NCBI GenBank assembly: GCA_951230915.1
Contig: OX579635.1
Coordinates: 29,078,001 to 29,142,000, forward strand
DNA length: 64,000 bases
Origin: Antitrichia curtipendula
Taxonomy: Eukaryota > Streptophyta > Bryopsida > Hypnales > Leucodontaceae
Direction of reading: 5' to 3'
Each line of letters begins with the position of its first letter. Within the stretch, counting starts at the first letter, position 1. The position numbers were made by a program, and so were the translations under genes. This document shows positions 35,394 through 47,017 of this stretch, piece by piece. The notes beneath the pieces are model-generated. The model was not told where the DNA came from. It ran no database searches and saw only the letters and a list, made by a program, of their open reading frames with translations.

Positions 35394-36664
35394 AGGTAGG
35401 AGGCTCCAAAACTAATCCTTTTTCTAATTTTGTCATCTACATTTTGGTCATGAATGGTCACCTACTTTCACCCAAACCTAGTACAAGTTTCAAGAGCAAC
35501 CAATGGGAGTTGAATAGTCCTTTGAGGCAAATAATGGGAATTGAGACAATATGTGCTTCACAAGTGTTTGTTTAAAGGGAGTATAGGGGGGATGATTGGA
35601 TGAGTATAGGGGTGAATAGGTATCCAATGCTCTCAACGGTGAAAATTTATAGAGTATTAAATAAGTATTATAAACGTACAACACAACTTGGGTTGTTTTT
35701 CACTTGAATAGGCTATCATTTTTATCTACAAAACCATTACTTGGACCTTGCATCTAAGTTGACATTTCCATCCAAAATTAAATAACCATTTTAGACCACA
35801 CACTTTAGAGAGGCAACAAAATTGTCAATTTTTCTTGCTTCTATCTTATATCAAAGACTCTCATTAGGTTGCCCTACACTGTTTTTTCAACGTTTCTAAC
35901 TAATTTATATATATAATCAATAAAATGATGAATAAGATACTTTTGCGGGTTTTATTTTTATTTTTATGTATGTACACTATAAATTTTGAAATCTAAAATT
36001 TCATAATATACCTATATCTTAGATTGGGTTGTCTAATTACGAAAGAAAGCTAATGAGAGTATTTTTTGTTCACTTTGTTAGCTCTTTGTAGCGTCCCATG
36101 TTGATTACACTCCACAAGGTAATGTACAACAGCACATCATGGTTAGCATTGCTATTTTGCCCTCATACCATAGTTGAACTTTTTAAATTTTGTCCCCACG
36201 TACAAGCAAGTGTGAGAAACAGCAAGAGTAATTGAAATTATAATTTTTCAACAAAATATAAACTCACTATGATTTTTTGAAGTATTCTATCCAAAACAGT
36301 CTATAGACCACTCCAAAACCAACATGCAACTATATCCATAATGATCACCGTACTCTTTTAAGGCATTCATAACATTTTCTAATGTAGAAGGCCTTAAAAA
36401 GTTACTTCTTACAATGTTATATACTGAAATAGCTGGGTGTTCCTAATGAGGTTACTAATTATTCCATTCGTTTTAGGTGAGACATTGATTGTAGTCCAAA
36501 GTCTCATAAACTGAGAAAAACCATCATGGGGTCATTCCTTAGGTGTCTGTCATGCAGCACTAGAAGAAACCCGTGTTTTTTCTGACGTTCAAAAATTGGA
36601 CGTCAAAAAAAACACGGGTTTCTTCTAGTGATGGGCCATTTGACCATGATGGGTTGTTCTACCT
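35394..36664. repeat. Long dispersed repeat, inverted partner at the window end
   Basis: The right end TTGTTCTACCT followed by TA (36665-36666) has the AGGTA-type terminus. From about 36060 to 36664 the sequence matches the reverse complement of 63530-64000 (shared AGTGTGAGAAA, GCCCTCATrCCA, GGTGTCC). The left limit at 35394 (TA then AGGTAGGAGG) is a guess. A 73-bp hairpin is inserted at 36558-36630. Confidence 0.55.
36558..36630. mobile_element. CACTA-type hairpin MITE
   Basis: CACTAGAAGAAACCCGTGTT at the left and the reverse complement ending TTCTTCTAGTG at the right, with a short loop. CACTA...TAGTG ends closely resembling CACTACAAGAAA are the mark of plant CACTA elements. The related repeat at 63530 onward lacks this insert. 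ATG occurs on both sides, with three extra bases CAG on the left. Confidence 0.8.
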
Positions 36665-38094
36665 TAATTGAATTGGTGCAAGTGCAACAGTTTAATCCTT
36701 AAAGTTTTTTGGCTCAAAAATAAGAAATACTCTCAAAATTGCATAAAAACAACATCTTGGACAAAAAGAATTGTGAGTAAAATTTTATACATTTTGAAGA
36801 ACTTTGAACCATAGAATTTCATTCTTGAATTGTGTTGCAATGACATGTAATTTTTATTTTTATTTTTTGCTATACCACTTAAAGTGACCAAAAAAACCAA
36901 AAAAACGTTTTGGATTTAAAAGAGCTTTAGACTAGGGGTTAACACTAACTCATACTAATTAGAAATTATGTGAATAAGGAGGCAGAATATTATGGTAGCT
37001 TGTAGTATTTTAAATAAAGTCAATCTAATGTAGTCTATACAACTTTTATTCTATCTGAAATAATATGATTGTCATTTAATATTCATTCAACTCTAATTCA
37101 CTTTCATCTATATTCACTTTTAACTTAAGAAAATCTATAACTCATCCACATGTTTATGTTCATTTAACTACATTTGTCCAATGTTAATTAAATTAGTATG
37201 AGGGTATCTTCACTATTCAAACTTTTGTGTAGTTTATATGCAATAGATATTGAAATTTAAGTTTTGTATCACTTATCTAATCTCTAAATAAACAAATCTC
37301 TAAATACCTAATGTATCTTACCAACTAGTGCATGTTCAAAAATAAATTTACATACAATTATCACTTTTTACAAGGAAAGAAAATTGAAATCCATTGTTTT
37401 GACCCCTAAGAGACTAGATCCATTGCAAAATGGTATGACACCATATTTGAGCTAAATGTAACCTTTTAAGTTATTCTCAATTTTATATTTTTATTGCATG
37501 ATACTATGAATTATTTATAATTGGAGAAATTTTTTATTTTGTTTCATGAAAAATTACCTTTGTTATGACTTTGTAGTGAAAGTAAAAATAAATTAGTTAG
37601 TATAGCAAAAATTACTATTAATTTGAAATTATTTCAAGAATAGCAATGGAGATTTGTGCAAAATCTCTCAATTGATTATTTTATATTTTACACCTAAGAC
37701 ACCCTAGCAATGACCTTCAAGTCAAAATTTATAGTCAAGTCCAATTTATTCTATTATATAATTGATATACAAAACCTTAAACCTATTATATTTTTTACTT
37801 GTGAAAAAATGTATTTTTTTTTTGGTGTAGATTTTTTTATAAATTTAATGGAAAAATAAAATAATTATGATTTTTTAAATTAATTGGTAGAAATAAAATT
37901 ATATCAATAATAATATATATTATAATAATCTATAAATTTTACTCAGCCATAAATGAAGATTAGAATAAAAAAAAATAATTTTATAATTTTAAATTTTAAA
38001 TTTGAATGAAAATACACAAGATTCTGTCATTTTAATTATGACACTTTGAGCTTGCGATTGTAATAATTATATCAATTTTGATTTTTTCAAAATG

Positions 38095-38880
38095 TTAACC
38101 TCTAAAGTTCAAAGGACCTTTTCATCAATAGCATAAAAATTTTAAATTTAATTTTTTTCCATATCTAACCACAAGATCTTGTACTAGACTTACTAATATA
38201 AGAATGTGTAGAAGAAGTTTCAAAAACTTTGACCACATAGATTGCAAGATATTTGCATTTTAAGTGATGAAAATAATTTCTTTTGTATTTTACTCAACTG
38301 AATTTTTTGACTTTGAATCTTTTTAATATAATTTTTGCACTAGATATAATTTTAAAAGTTTTATTTTTTTATGTTGAAGAATTGATTTGAAAATTGGGAA
38401 AATAAATTCAAGACAAAAGTATTTTTTCATTCTTAAGAAAATTGTTATATAGATGTAGATACAAAATAGAAGGAAAAACTAAATTGGTAATAGTTCTAGG
38501 ATAAAATTGAATACACTTATCTTAATGGTGATATTGTTCTAGGAAACAAATTCAACTATGGTGAATTTTTTCTTTTTTTTTCCTAAATTGTGAAAATTGA
38601 ATTCAAAATGAATCTATAAATTAGTGTTTGAAGAAGATGCAATGAGAGCTTGAAAATAAGACTTTCTATGACTTTCTAATCACTAGTTCAAATAGAATTA
38701 ATAAAAGGTTTTCATATAGGCAAAAGTGTTTTCTATGAGAAATTACAAAAAAATATTTTAATTGTAAGTTTTTGTGATTTTTTTTGTGCTATCCAACAAA
38801 TTGAAATAAAATTTATATTTCCAAAAAAAAGTAAAAAATCAAGATCATAGGAGCCTATCCAAACCTTAAGTGTTCCCATT
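38095..38880 (+). mobile_element. TTAA-family element, right end unclear
   Basis: TTAA 38095-38098, then CCTCTAAAGTTCAAAGGACC. Interior blocks (CATATCTAACCACAAGATC, TAGATTGCAAGATATTTGCA) match other copies. Near 38870 a GGGAGACACTTT stretch may be the eroded right end. Confidence 0.5.
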
Positions 38881-38939
38881 GGGAGACACTTTCATCACAA
38901 AGGTCAAGGCATGCCAATATGGTGCATTGAAACGCTATC

Positions 38940-39024
38940 AAGCTAATTTGCTAACAACCTCCATGCTAGGCTTGATACTAAATTTGCATTGAGTTTGCAT
39001 GGAGGTTGGCACCAAATTAGCTTG
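38940..39024. repeat. Imperfect hairpin
   Basis: AAGCTAATTTGCTAACAACC at the left pairs with GGTTGGCACCAAATTAGCTT at the right, with CTCCATGC/GCATGGAG extending the stem around a 31-nt loop. Short palindromic element of unknown class. Confidence 0.6.
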
Positions 39025-39470
39025 TTAGTTTTCTTTTAAAATCTTCATTAGCTTTTTGAAACTTAGCATTTATATAATCAATAAAATATAGCACATAATT
39101 GTTCTAGAAAAAAGAATTTTAGATCTCAAATCACATTCTCAGACAAATCAAATTTATTGAGCTATGTCAATGTGGTTTCAAGAAAAAACATTTTCTTCTA
39201 ACTTCAAGCCCTATTATCTTGCAATCTATGAAGTCAAAGCTCTTGAAAATTTTCCACATATTCAAATAAAAACTTCTCCATTACACAAGAAATCATCAAA
39301 AAATGACTAGAGTGTGAAGGCACATCTATTTTGGGCATCTATTTAGGGAATGCATGAATCTTACTGGTACTACTTGTGCTATTCATGTTGAATACTCTTC
39401 ATAAATATCATTGGTAGAAATATTCCTCATGTGAAAAAAGATATCACCATATTTTAAGTGCATTTTGTAT

Positions 39471-40429
39471 CACACTAATAGGACAAATCAGTGTACGTAA
39501 AACAACCCTCTCTACTGACATGGGCTTGACATGTGGAAGTTGTCTTTATCCAATCAGATGTGCACAGAACACAACAGATTCTAAGGTTCCAGAAGGTATG
39601 TTCTATCAAAGAGTGATTACCGGTAGACAATGTTGAGTGTCCAATCTCTGTGACATGGATAGCTTTTGAATTGACTCCTAAATAAACCTCAGTGATACTA
39701 ATCAATGACAGTTGATGGTACTTAACAGTAGAGCGAAAAAGGAACCAAACTCGACAGAATTCCAACCACTGGAAAATGGAGAAAAACGAACTCTAGTGAA
39801 TAACAAGATAAACTTTCTACGATACTCCCAAACAACAGGCTTCGAACATGGGATACCAATGCACGCCTCTGACCTGAAGGTAGATAAGATGATGATGGAC
39901 GAGAGGACAGACTTGATTAAAAGCAAGGACAATATTGTCAAGAAGCCCAGTTACAAAAATCATGGTTTTATTAACAAACTATACAAGATTTGGGTCACTA
40001 CCAATATCACACAATTGGACCCTACATCCTTTCCTGATTACCAGTACCTGGGCAACATTACTACCCAAGAAATATTTCCAGTATTAAGAATTAAGAATAC
40101 ACTTCTTGGCAAATATCAAGTACACCTATACAGAATATTTAACTGGTGTCAACAAGGTTCAGACGGTTGAACAACCCACTTGAAGTCCACATCTTCAGTA
40201 TGTACTGTACAGCTACTCCATATCCTGTAATTTCTGTAATCCAGGGAAGATTACTTAGGCTGGCCTTAAGGCCAGCCTGTTAGCAACTTTAGTCAGTGAT
40301 CCATACCTTGACTGAATGGACATATCACTTGCAGTAGTCAGTTGCACTGGCATCAAGAGCGTGAAGAAGACGAGCACCTCGGAAATTAAGAGGGTTAACT
40401 CGCAAGAGCTTCGGCTTCTCAATATTTCA
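39471..40429. other. Region 3' of LCAT4 with one hypothetical open frame
   Basis: More balanced in composition than the transposon areas and probably includes the 3' UTR of the reverse-strand LCAT4 gene. It contains the perfect short inverted repeat GGCTGGCCTTAAGGCCAGCC (40259-40278), which could form a hairpin in either transcript. An open frame at 39715-40170 is listed separately. Confidence 0.5.
39715..40170 (+). CDS. Hypothetical open frame of 151 aa
   Basis: Plus-strand frame from ATG 39715 to stop 40170, hydrophilic, with no domain I recognise. Its composition is less AT-biased than transposon DNA, and it lies tail to tail with LCAT4. It could be a terminal exon of an unrecognised gene, part of an antisense or 3' UTR region, or chance. 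No splice partner was found. Confidence 0.25.
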   Translation: MVLNSRAKKEPNSTEFQPLENGEKRTLVNNKINFLRYSQTTGFEHGIPMHASDLKVDKMMMDERTDLIKSKDNIVKKPSYKNHGFINKLYKIWVTTNITQLDPTSFPDYQYLGNITTQEIFPVLRIKNTLLGKYQVHLYRIFNWCQQGSDG

Positions 40430-43400
40430 CTAGTGCCTCAAGTAACATGTTTTGTCAGAGGTAATCCGTTTGTTATTTGAATTGGCGGCTTTCGCTTCCT
40501 CAGAAGCGGCACTCATAACTTGGTCAAGAGCTGCCTTGGTTTCAACTTCGTCCAACCCTTCGGCAACACCAATGGTTGAGACTTGGAATCCCGGTTCATG
40601 AATATGGCCTTCCTTGTGATGAACCTGAGCATGAGCCTCTGCTCGAATGTCACTGGATGAACCTGAACCTGTCAAGGATGAAATGATTCACTTCTTAGCC
40701 CGACATTCATCTCACTTCTACAGAGCGAAGTCGAGCTAGGGAGTATTTTGAAATATCAATTCACAATTCAGTAATAAAGAGTCCAGTATGGAAAAATATG
40801 AGAGCCGTCTTGCATCTCTAAGAAATCGAAAGACCGACCAGATAATCCCACTGGATTAGAAGTTCAAAACAAGTAGCTACATAACAAGAGGGATCTGTCC
40901 CTTTTTAGTGCAGCTACAAAGCTACGAGATGCTCTGTCGTTTATTTCTTAGTGTAGCAGCACTGTAGGAGTACCTCATTTGATCTTAGGAACTAGGGCTC
41001 AATTTCCAAGTGGCAACAAACACCATACATAAGAAACCACTCAAACTTTCAAAATTCAATGCCGACTACCCTTGCGTCTAAGGAGCCTAGCTGATGTCCA
41101 TCCTCTTTATGTAACAAAGACTGCTAAATAGCAAGAAAGAGTAGTACATTACGATAAATAAAAGAGAAATAATACCTGTTTCCACAGTGGCAATGTACAC
41201 TTCTTTTGAAGGCACTTTCGAACTGTCCTCCTCGCTCTCTTCGGAACCAGCCACATCAACGCTTTCCTCTGTGTGACTATCAAACTCAAAAGGTTTTCGG
41301 GGCACCATAACATAGTCCGATTCTGGATCGTATTCTGGGTCCGCACCTCCCACCTTCAACCAATGCTTCATGATACGGAAAAAGTGTTCGTCCATAAGGA
41401 TAGCCCGATGATCACCAGGTATCCCTATCCTTGCCTCGGCATTCAAACCATCAGCCTGTAAACACAAGTAATTATCATTCACAAAGCTCAGTAAGCCAAG
41501 AAGTACATACATTAACATATAGAACTATCAGAATTATTGCTTTAAAAGAAGTTTTGCAAAATAAATACATCACATAAGATACAAGAAATCTGCAACGCTT
41601 TGAACAATAGAAGAATCAATAAAGAGACCAGGGAATGTGACCAAACGTTGTCGATAGAGAAAGGCTAAATCATTCATTTTAAAAGCACCTACACAAGAAA
41701 TTATTCAACATACTACAGTGGAAAAAAGGGGTTACCATTGCAGATTCAACTGGGACAGTACCATCCCCATCAACGCATGAAAATTCAGCCTGGATCATTA
41801 GCAGATTTTGTGAGGTCATGTAGAGCAAGAGTTGGACTATAGAAGGCAGCGATAGAAGGTCAAAGGAAAAACGTCAAACCAATGGCATATGCAATCTGAT
41901 ATGGTCGCCCTTCCAACAGCAGCCCATCACTGCACATGATGTACAAAAAACATAATCTAAACTAATCTGGTGAAAATTCAAAAGTAACGACAGAAATGTA
42001 CCTCTAAATCCAAAATTTCAGTTAACTCCTCCAGGGGCGTTTTGTGGCTCCCGTAGCTGAAAGAGGACAAGAAACTGATTTTAGTCTCAAGGGAATAACT
42101 AAGAATTGGGGAAAATAGATATATACATAAAATATATGTAAAGCTATAATTGAAGCAAATCGAGCTTCACTTCGAAGAAAGGTATAGTGCTAACCAGGCA
42201 TGATAAGGGGTTTCATATGATGTGCCATAGAGATTATAAAACTTTACTCCTTCAGGCAGCTTGGCTGTGTGCATTATCCTCAGAGTCTCAGATGCCCACT
42301 TCACAATGTCCTTGTTCAAGGGGAGAGGAATATTCTTTCCCTTGTAATTCAGCTGAAAGAAAGTTCCAAACATACGCGCATTGTCAAGCAGGGCCGAGGC
42401 ATTTGAATTAAGAGTCAAACAAGTGTAGCAAAACCAAATTAGCTAAAAGAAAATTGTACCTTGTTGTTTTCAAGAGCAGCCATCATAACATCAATGTTTT
42501 CTCTGGGCCCAAAAGCTTCCAGTTTTGCTTTCTGCTCACTGTCCTCTTCTGCTAGTTTCCGCCACAATCGCAGCTCAGGAGGTTCACTCCAATTGAAATG
42601 TGGGGAAGCAATCAGTTCATAGACTGACGGGCACTCTATCAACTGCAGATACAACCATGGATTCTTTGAATAACATACAATAATGGTCAAATAGGAAAAT
42701 TCTATCCTAACGAATTCTTCCATTCCAACAAAAGATCGCAGACAGTACATTCACTGTTCTGCCATAAAAGAAACTGTGAGATACCCTAGAAGACAGAGAG
42801 GATGCGTACAAGTTGATGCATGCTCCACTTGGCAACGAAAAGTTCTCGCTGCCAACCCTTAACAAACTCCACACCAGTAAGCAGACAATCCATGATGAAG
42901 CCGGGAGCACCTGAAAGACACACGAGGTCTCAATTTCGAAGACAGCAACATGAAAAAAGATGGAAGAAAAGAGTCCTGTATCCTTGTGTCAACTTATACA
43001 AAAACCTAAAGACAATTAGAATAAAAGCTCCCAGAGCTATTGACAACCACAGAGATAACATCATGAGCTCTAGTTCTTTCTAAACGTGGACTGTTATAAT
43101 TATGACCGATCTCCAAATATCCAGATGAAGAAGAAGGATAATCACCTTGAAACGGTGCAGTAACAGCAATCCATGAGTTAACATACTTCTCAAACACCTG
43201 CATTCAACCAACAGCTAAACTTTAGTCACTGAACCATAACAGAGCAGTGCAGATAAACTATGCAAAACACTCTCTGAAGTATTTTAGGTTCGATTGTCAT
43301 GTGATCACAATAAACTAAAAATCCTTACCTCAGGATGGAGAGCAAGAAACGACTTCACCACAAGACCACCCATTGAATGCGTAATGATGTCCACTTTCCT

Positions 43401-44477
43401 ACCACCAGACGCCTCGTACATAGTCTCCAGTTTCAGCTTCAACCGATCCATTGTCTCACCAAGCCTTTTAGAGACGAAATTAATTGTCATTATTCTCCTC
43501 TAAACCGTACGGAAGTGAGTACAACTCGGTAAACTAGCGTGCTCACTGTAACTAAAAAAAGAAAAATAATTCATAAAGAGTGCTCAGAAATTCGGCAGAA
43601 AGCGTGCTAAGATGAATGCCGCACATGAAAAGGCTCTGAAGCATAAACCCACAATAATTGGATTGCGATCTTCGTGTTAGCTTCGTACCTATTGCTTTGA
43701 CGGAAATCATAACCAAAGCCAAATAACGTTTTACCCTCCTTATAACCCCATCTTTTCATGTGATTGATCAAATCGTGGAAATAGTAGACCGAATCCAGAC
43801 GCAAAATCTGCCACAACAAGAAGTGACAAAATATTCCATACGCAATTTCTATAAGTAAATTCAAGACATCAAACGCAAACAATAAGAAAAGAAATTCAGG
43901 AGACTCATTACCAAGAGAAGAGAGCAATATATGTACCACATCCGGATCAAGAATATCACAGCTGTACAATCCAAACCGATCCTCTGGAACCTCAATTGTA
44001 ATGTTCTTATCCAACGACATGGTTTTCCCTGCCAACCAGACACACAGCGAATTCACTTACACATCCAGATCGCTTCCGTAAGACGAACGAAACCGAAATT
44101 GAGAGAGCCAAAAAATTGAGAAAGCCATACTCGGAGCTAAACTAAAACGAAACCGACTGAGATGATCCACAATTACCTCATATTTCACCAAAAACATGAC
44201 TAATTAAACCAAATTCCATCATACCTGTAACAGGATCGTAAAAGGAGAAGAGCTTGGCGCAAAACTCCCGGTCGGCCTCGAACAAGCGCACCCAGACGCG
44301 CTCCTTGCGGCCCTTGTGGTCCACAGCGTTGAGAATGGAGCCTCCGATGCCGGGCACCAACAGCACCGGGTTCATATCGGTCTTTCCACCATCGTCGCCC
44401 TCCTCCTCCTTATGGTGCCATGGCCAGAGCGTCTCGATCCTCTCCACGATCTGTCGCACCGAAATTTTAAGCACCAT
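40430..44477 (-). CDS. LCAT4: Lecithin:cholesterol acyltransferase-like 4 (phospholipase A type)
   Basis: Member of the plant LCAT-like lipase group; Arabidopsis LCAT4 is a cytosolic phospholipase A. Twelve exons join in frame with GT-AG introns: 44477-44225, 44028-43937, 43807-43689, 43464-43329, 43197-43146, 42910-42810, 42642-42460, 42352-42195, 42056-42002, 41789-41736, 41455-41176 and 40668-40430. They total 573 aa, against about 535 in Arabidopsis. The oxyanion/lid start PGIGGS is at 42-47, the nucleophile Ser185 in THSMGG, the acid in VDGDGTVP at 389-396 and His417 in GDHRAIL. There is no signal peptide or membrane anchor, unlike PDAT. The acidic, Ser-rich C-terminal tail (after about 440) is variable in the family. 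A reverse-strand open stretch at 41886-41951 inside intron 9 is not used. The 5' leader is GA-rich on the coding strand. Confidence 0.95.
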
Positions 44478-44992
44478 CGCTTCTATTCCCTCTCCCTCTC
44501 CCCCTCCCCCTCCCCCTCCGTCCCTTCCTTCTCTATCCTCCCCCTCCCTTACAAGCTCCTGTAACTCAGCAATTCTCGAAAAGATGAATTTTCCAGCAGC
44601 GCAACCCTAATTCGACATCAACTCCATGATCGCACCTCTCCGAAATCAATTCCACAAGGACAAGGATGTAGTGATGAAGCGTGCGTTTGTATGTATGTCG
44701 AAACAACGGAGTCTGCGGCAAATTGGGAAAACTTCACCGAACACGGAATGATCGTCCGGCGAGCACGCCAGCACAGATGGAGTGCAGCAGCGAGAAGGGT
44801 TCCCTGCCACACGACTGGGCAGATGGAGAGGATGAATGAATATATGCCTTTTCGTTCAAACCTACTGAGCTCTGAACTACTCAGCCTCATCTTGTGGTGG
44901 GGGACCTTCAGTTGGAGGCGGAAGAAGGACGGAAGGGATGGATGAATTATACGTATGAGGGTCATGAATGTTTTCCAAAGAATATCTACACT
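44478..44992 (-). promoter_or_regulatory. LCAT4 5' leader and promoter
   Basis: Immediately before the start codon is a pyrimidine tract on the + strand (CCCCTCCCCCTCCCCCT near 44500-44518), meaning a GA-rich leader on the coding strand, as is common in plant 5' UTRs. A TTAA-family transposon begins at 44993, 516 bp from the ATG, so the proximal promoter is confined to this interval. No TATA box could be assigned with confidence. Confidence 0.45.
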
Positions 44993-45221
44993 TTAACTCC
45001 TAAAGGACCAAGGCCATTTTTCAGTGAAAAAAAACACAAACCAAAACTGTCATTTCTGCTGCGCTCATTCAAGAAAGCCAAAAAAACACTTTTGTAAGAA
45101 TCTAACTATAGGATCTTGTAATTTACTTCCCTGAGATCATGTGGTAAAAATTTCATGAAGTTTGATCATACAAATTAGAAGATATCAACTTTTGAGGTTG
45201 AAAAAAGAAGTTTTTTTAAAC

Positions 45222-45678
45222 ACTACACTAAAGATGATATTTAGTGTCTTGTACACTAAATACGAAGGCATACACTAAAAGCCAATTACCCTATGAAAGT
45301 AAGTAACATTAAATGTCAATTCAAACACTAAATGTGAACCAGAGTTGTCATATCAAACGGAATATCACTGTTCACGGACAGAATCGGACCGATTAGGGCT
45401 AGGCGGCTGCAAACTTCAGAGCCTTGTAACTTTTGCAAAAATTCTTCAAATCAGTAAAATGAGATGTTTTTCGGCATCTACAAAAACTGTAGATGCCGAA
45501 AAACATCTCATTTTACTGATTTGAAGAATTTTTGCAAAAGTTACAAGGCTCTGAAGTTTGCAGCCGGCACATTCAAGTCTAACACTAATTGTGGACAAGT
45601 TCAGATTTAGTGTTGTAGCTAGTAGGGGGGTAAAAACACTAAATGTCACTCAACACTAAATATCATCTTTAGTGTAGT
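45222..45678. mobile_element. Inserted MITE containing a perfect hairpin
   Basis: Left end ACTACACTAAAGATGATATT, right end the reverse complement finishing at 45678. TTTAGTGT/ACACTAAA motifs recur several times near both ends. If the true end is CACTAAAG, both sides are flanked by TA; if ACTACAC, the flank is unclear. The interior holds a 79-bp perfect inverted repeat. Confidence 0.7.
45404..45566. repeat. Perfect 79-bp-arm inverted repeat, 5-bp loop
   Basis: Arm 45404-45482 is identical, base for base, to the reverse complement of 45488-45566, with the loop AAAAC. I compared the two arms in full and found no mismatch. Such identity means the inversion is recent or is maintained. A transcript from either strand would fold into a long perfect duplex. 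Confidence 0.9.
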
Positions 45679-46363
45679 TTGCAATTACAGATGACTTTGA
45701 CCGCCATTTGTGGAATTTTTTGCACTATGGCTTTGAATTTTAAAAAATTATGTTGAAGAATTGAGTTGAAAGTCTAGAAATTTTTTCCAAAAAAACATGT
45801 TTGATTTTCATTTTAAAAAAAATTGTTAAATAGAAGTAGGTTCAAGATTGAAATAAAAACTAAATTGTTAATAGCTCTAAGATGGAATTGAAACACAATA
45901 ATCCCAATAGTGAGATTGTTCCAACAAACAAACTTAACCTTGTCAAACAATTTTTTTTTTAAATTATAAAAATTGCATTCAGAAATGAATCCTCTAAGTT
46001 ATTTTTTCAAGAAAATGCTTAGATTGCCCCCAAAACAAGATTGTCCATAATTTTCACATCACTAATCCAAATGGAATGAATCAAAGCTTCACATGTAGAA
46101 AAAAATATGATCTATTAGGAAAAAAGATTTAAAATTTTAATTCCAAATTTTTGTGAATTTCTTTTTTTGCCTAGCAACTTAAAAAATATGTTTAGTATAG
46201 CATAACTTTTGCTCATGGGCACTGATTGAAATAAAAATTATATCTCCACAAAGATTACAGATTTTTCTATCTCACGACAAAGTTTCACAAAAAAATGAGG
46301 TAACAAGAACCTACCCAAAATCCATTTTGTCCCTCGAGGGGACAATGGGCCTTTAGGAATTAA

Positions 46364-47017
46364 GGTTGTTTGTTTTGTTTAATATGGTGAGATTAAGAAA
46401 TTGAGAGTCCCTCGGGTTGTTGGTATTGTTGAAAAGCTTTCAAGAAGGAGGGTGTATGGACTTTGTTTCATGGCATTTGGACCTTCCGTGTGAAAGTTAT
46501 AGATTTTTTTGAATCATTTTTAAATTAAAAATTTGAATTAAATTATCTTTCATTTTAGAAAAAACATAACTTTGATTCACATCACATATCCAAATGCCAC
46601 AAAACAAAGCCATTGCACTCCTTTGTGCATAAAGCTTTCTATTAGTATCAAGAACACAACCTCTCACACCACAACAAATAAGGGGTGCACAAACTTTATT
46701 TCATGGCGTTCTGCGAAAAGGGAGAAAATTCATAAAGAATTCAAAATTCATAATTTGTATGGCCTAAAAACTCTAGATCTGCATTCTCCTTCCTATCGTG
46801 TTCTTTTGGACATCAAATTGCCTAGTTTTTTTTATTGGATCTTGTTAAGAGTCAAGAAAAGATTCAAGATTTTTTTTGTATGCTTTTTTCAAACAACATT
46901 TGAATAAATTGTGAAACTTAATGAACAATGGTACTAATAAGTGCACCCAAATTTAACCTTAGGTTTTCATATTCAAAGAATTACATTTTAGACAAGAATC
47001 TATGTGGATAGTTTTAT
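46364..47017. other. Spacer with a foldback
   Basis: 46425-46650 is an imperfect palindrome: AAAGCTTTCAAGAAGGAGG on the left is answered by CTCCTTTGTGCATAAAGCTTT on the right, with TTTGTTTCATGGCATTTGGA and its complement inside. The block recurs at 28905-29035. No gene was seen. Confidence 0.5.

Larger units (their letters stand above)
36667..39470. other. AT-rich spacer with TTAA-family relics
   Basis: Includes a TTAA-family start at 38095, a hairpin at 38940-39024, and a block from about 37401 (CCCCTAAGAGACTAGATCC) that recurs in diverged form at 50005-50070. The remainder is extremely AT-rich. Confidence 0.5.
44993..46363 (+). mobile_element. TTAA-flanked element, family C, with inner hairpin MITE
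   Basis: TTAA 44993-44996, then CTCCTAAAGGACCAAGGCC; right end GGGCCTTTAGGAA with TTAA at 46360-46363. Left and right halves match 29490-30349 (left part) and 26533-27191 (right part). It carries the insertion at 45222-45678. Non-coding. Confidence 0.82.

Noticed and set aside
41886..41951. Possible extra LCAT4 exon (reverse strand, DGLLLEGRPYQIAYAIG)
   Set aside because: Including it breaks phase with exon 9, and the family has no counterpart; exon 10 at 41789-41736 joins in frame without it.
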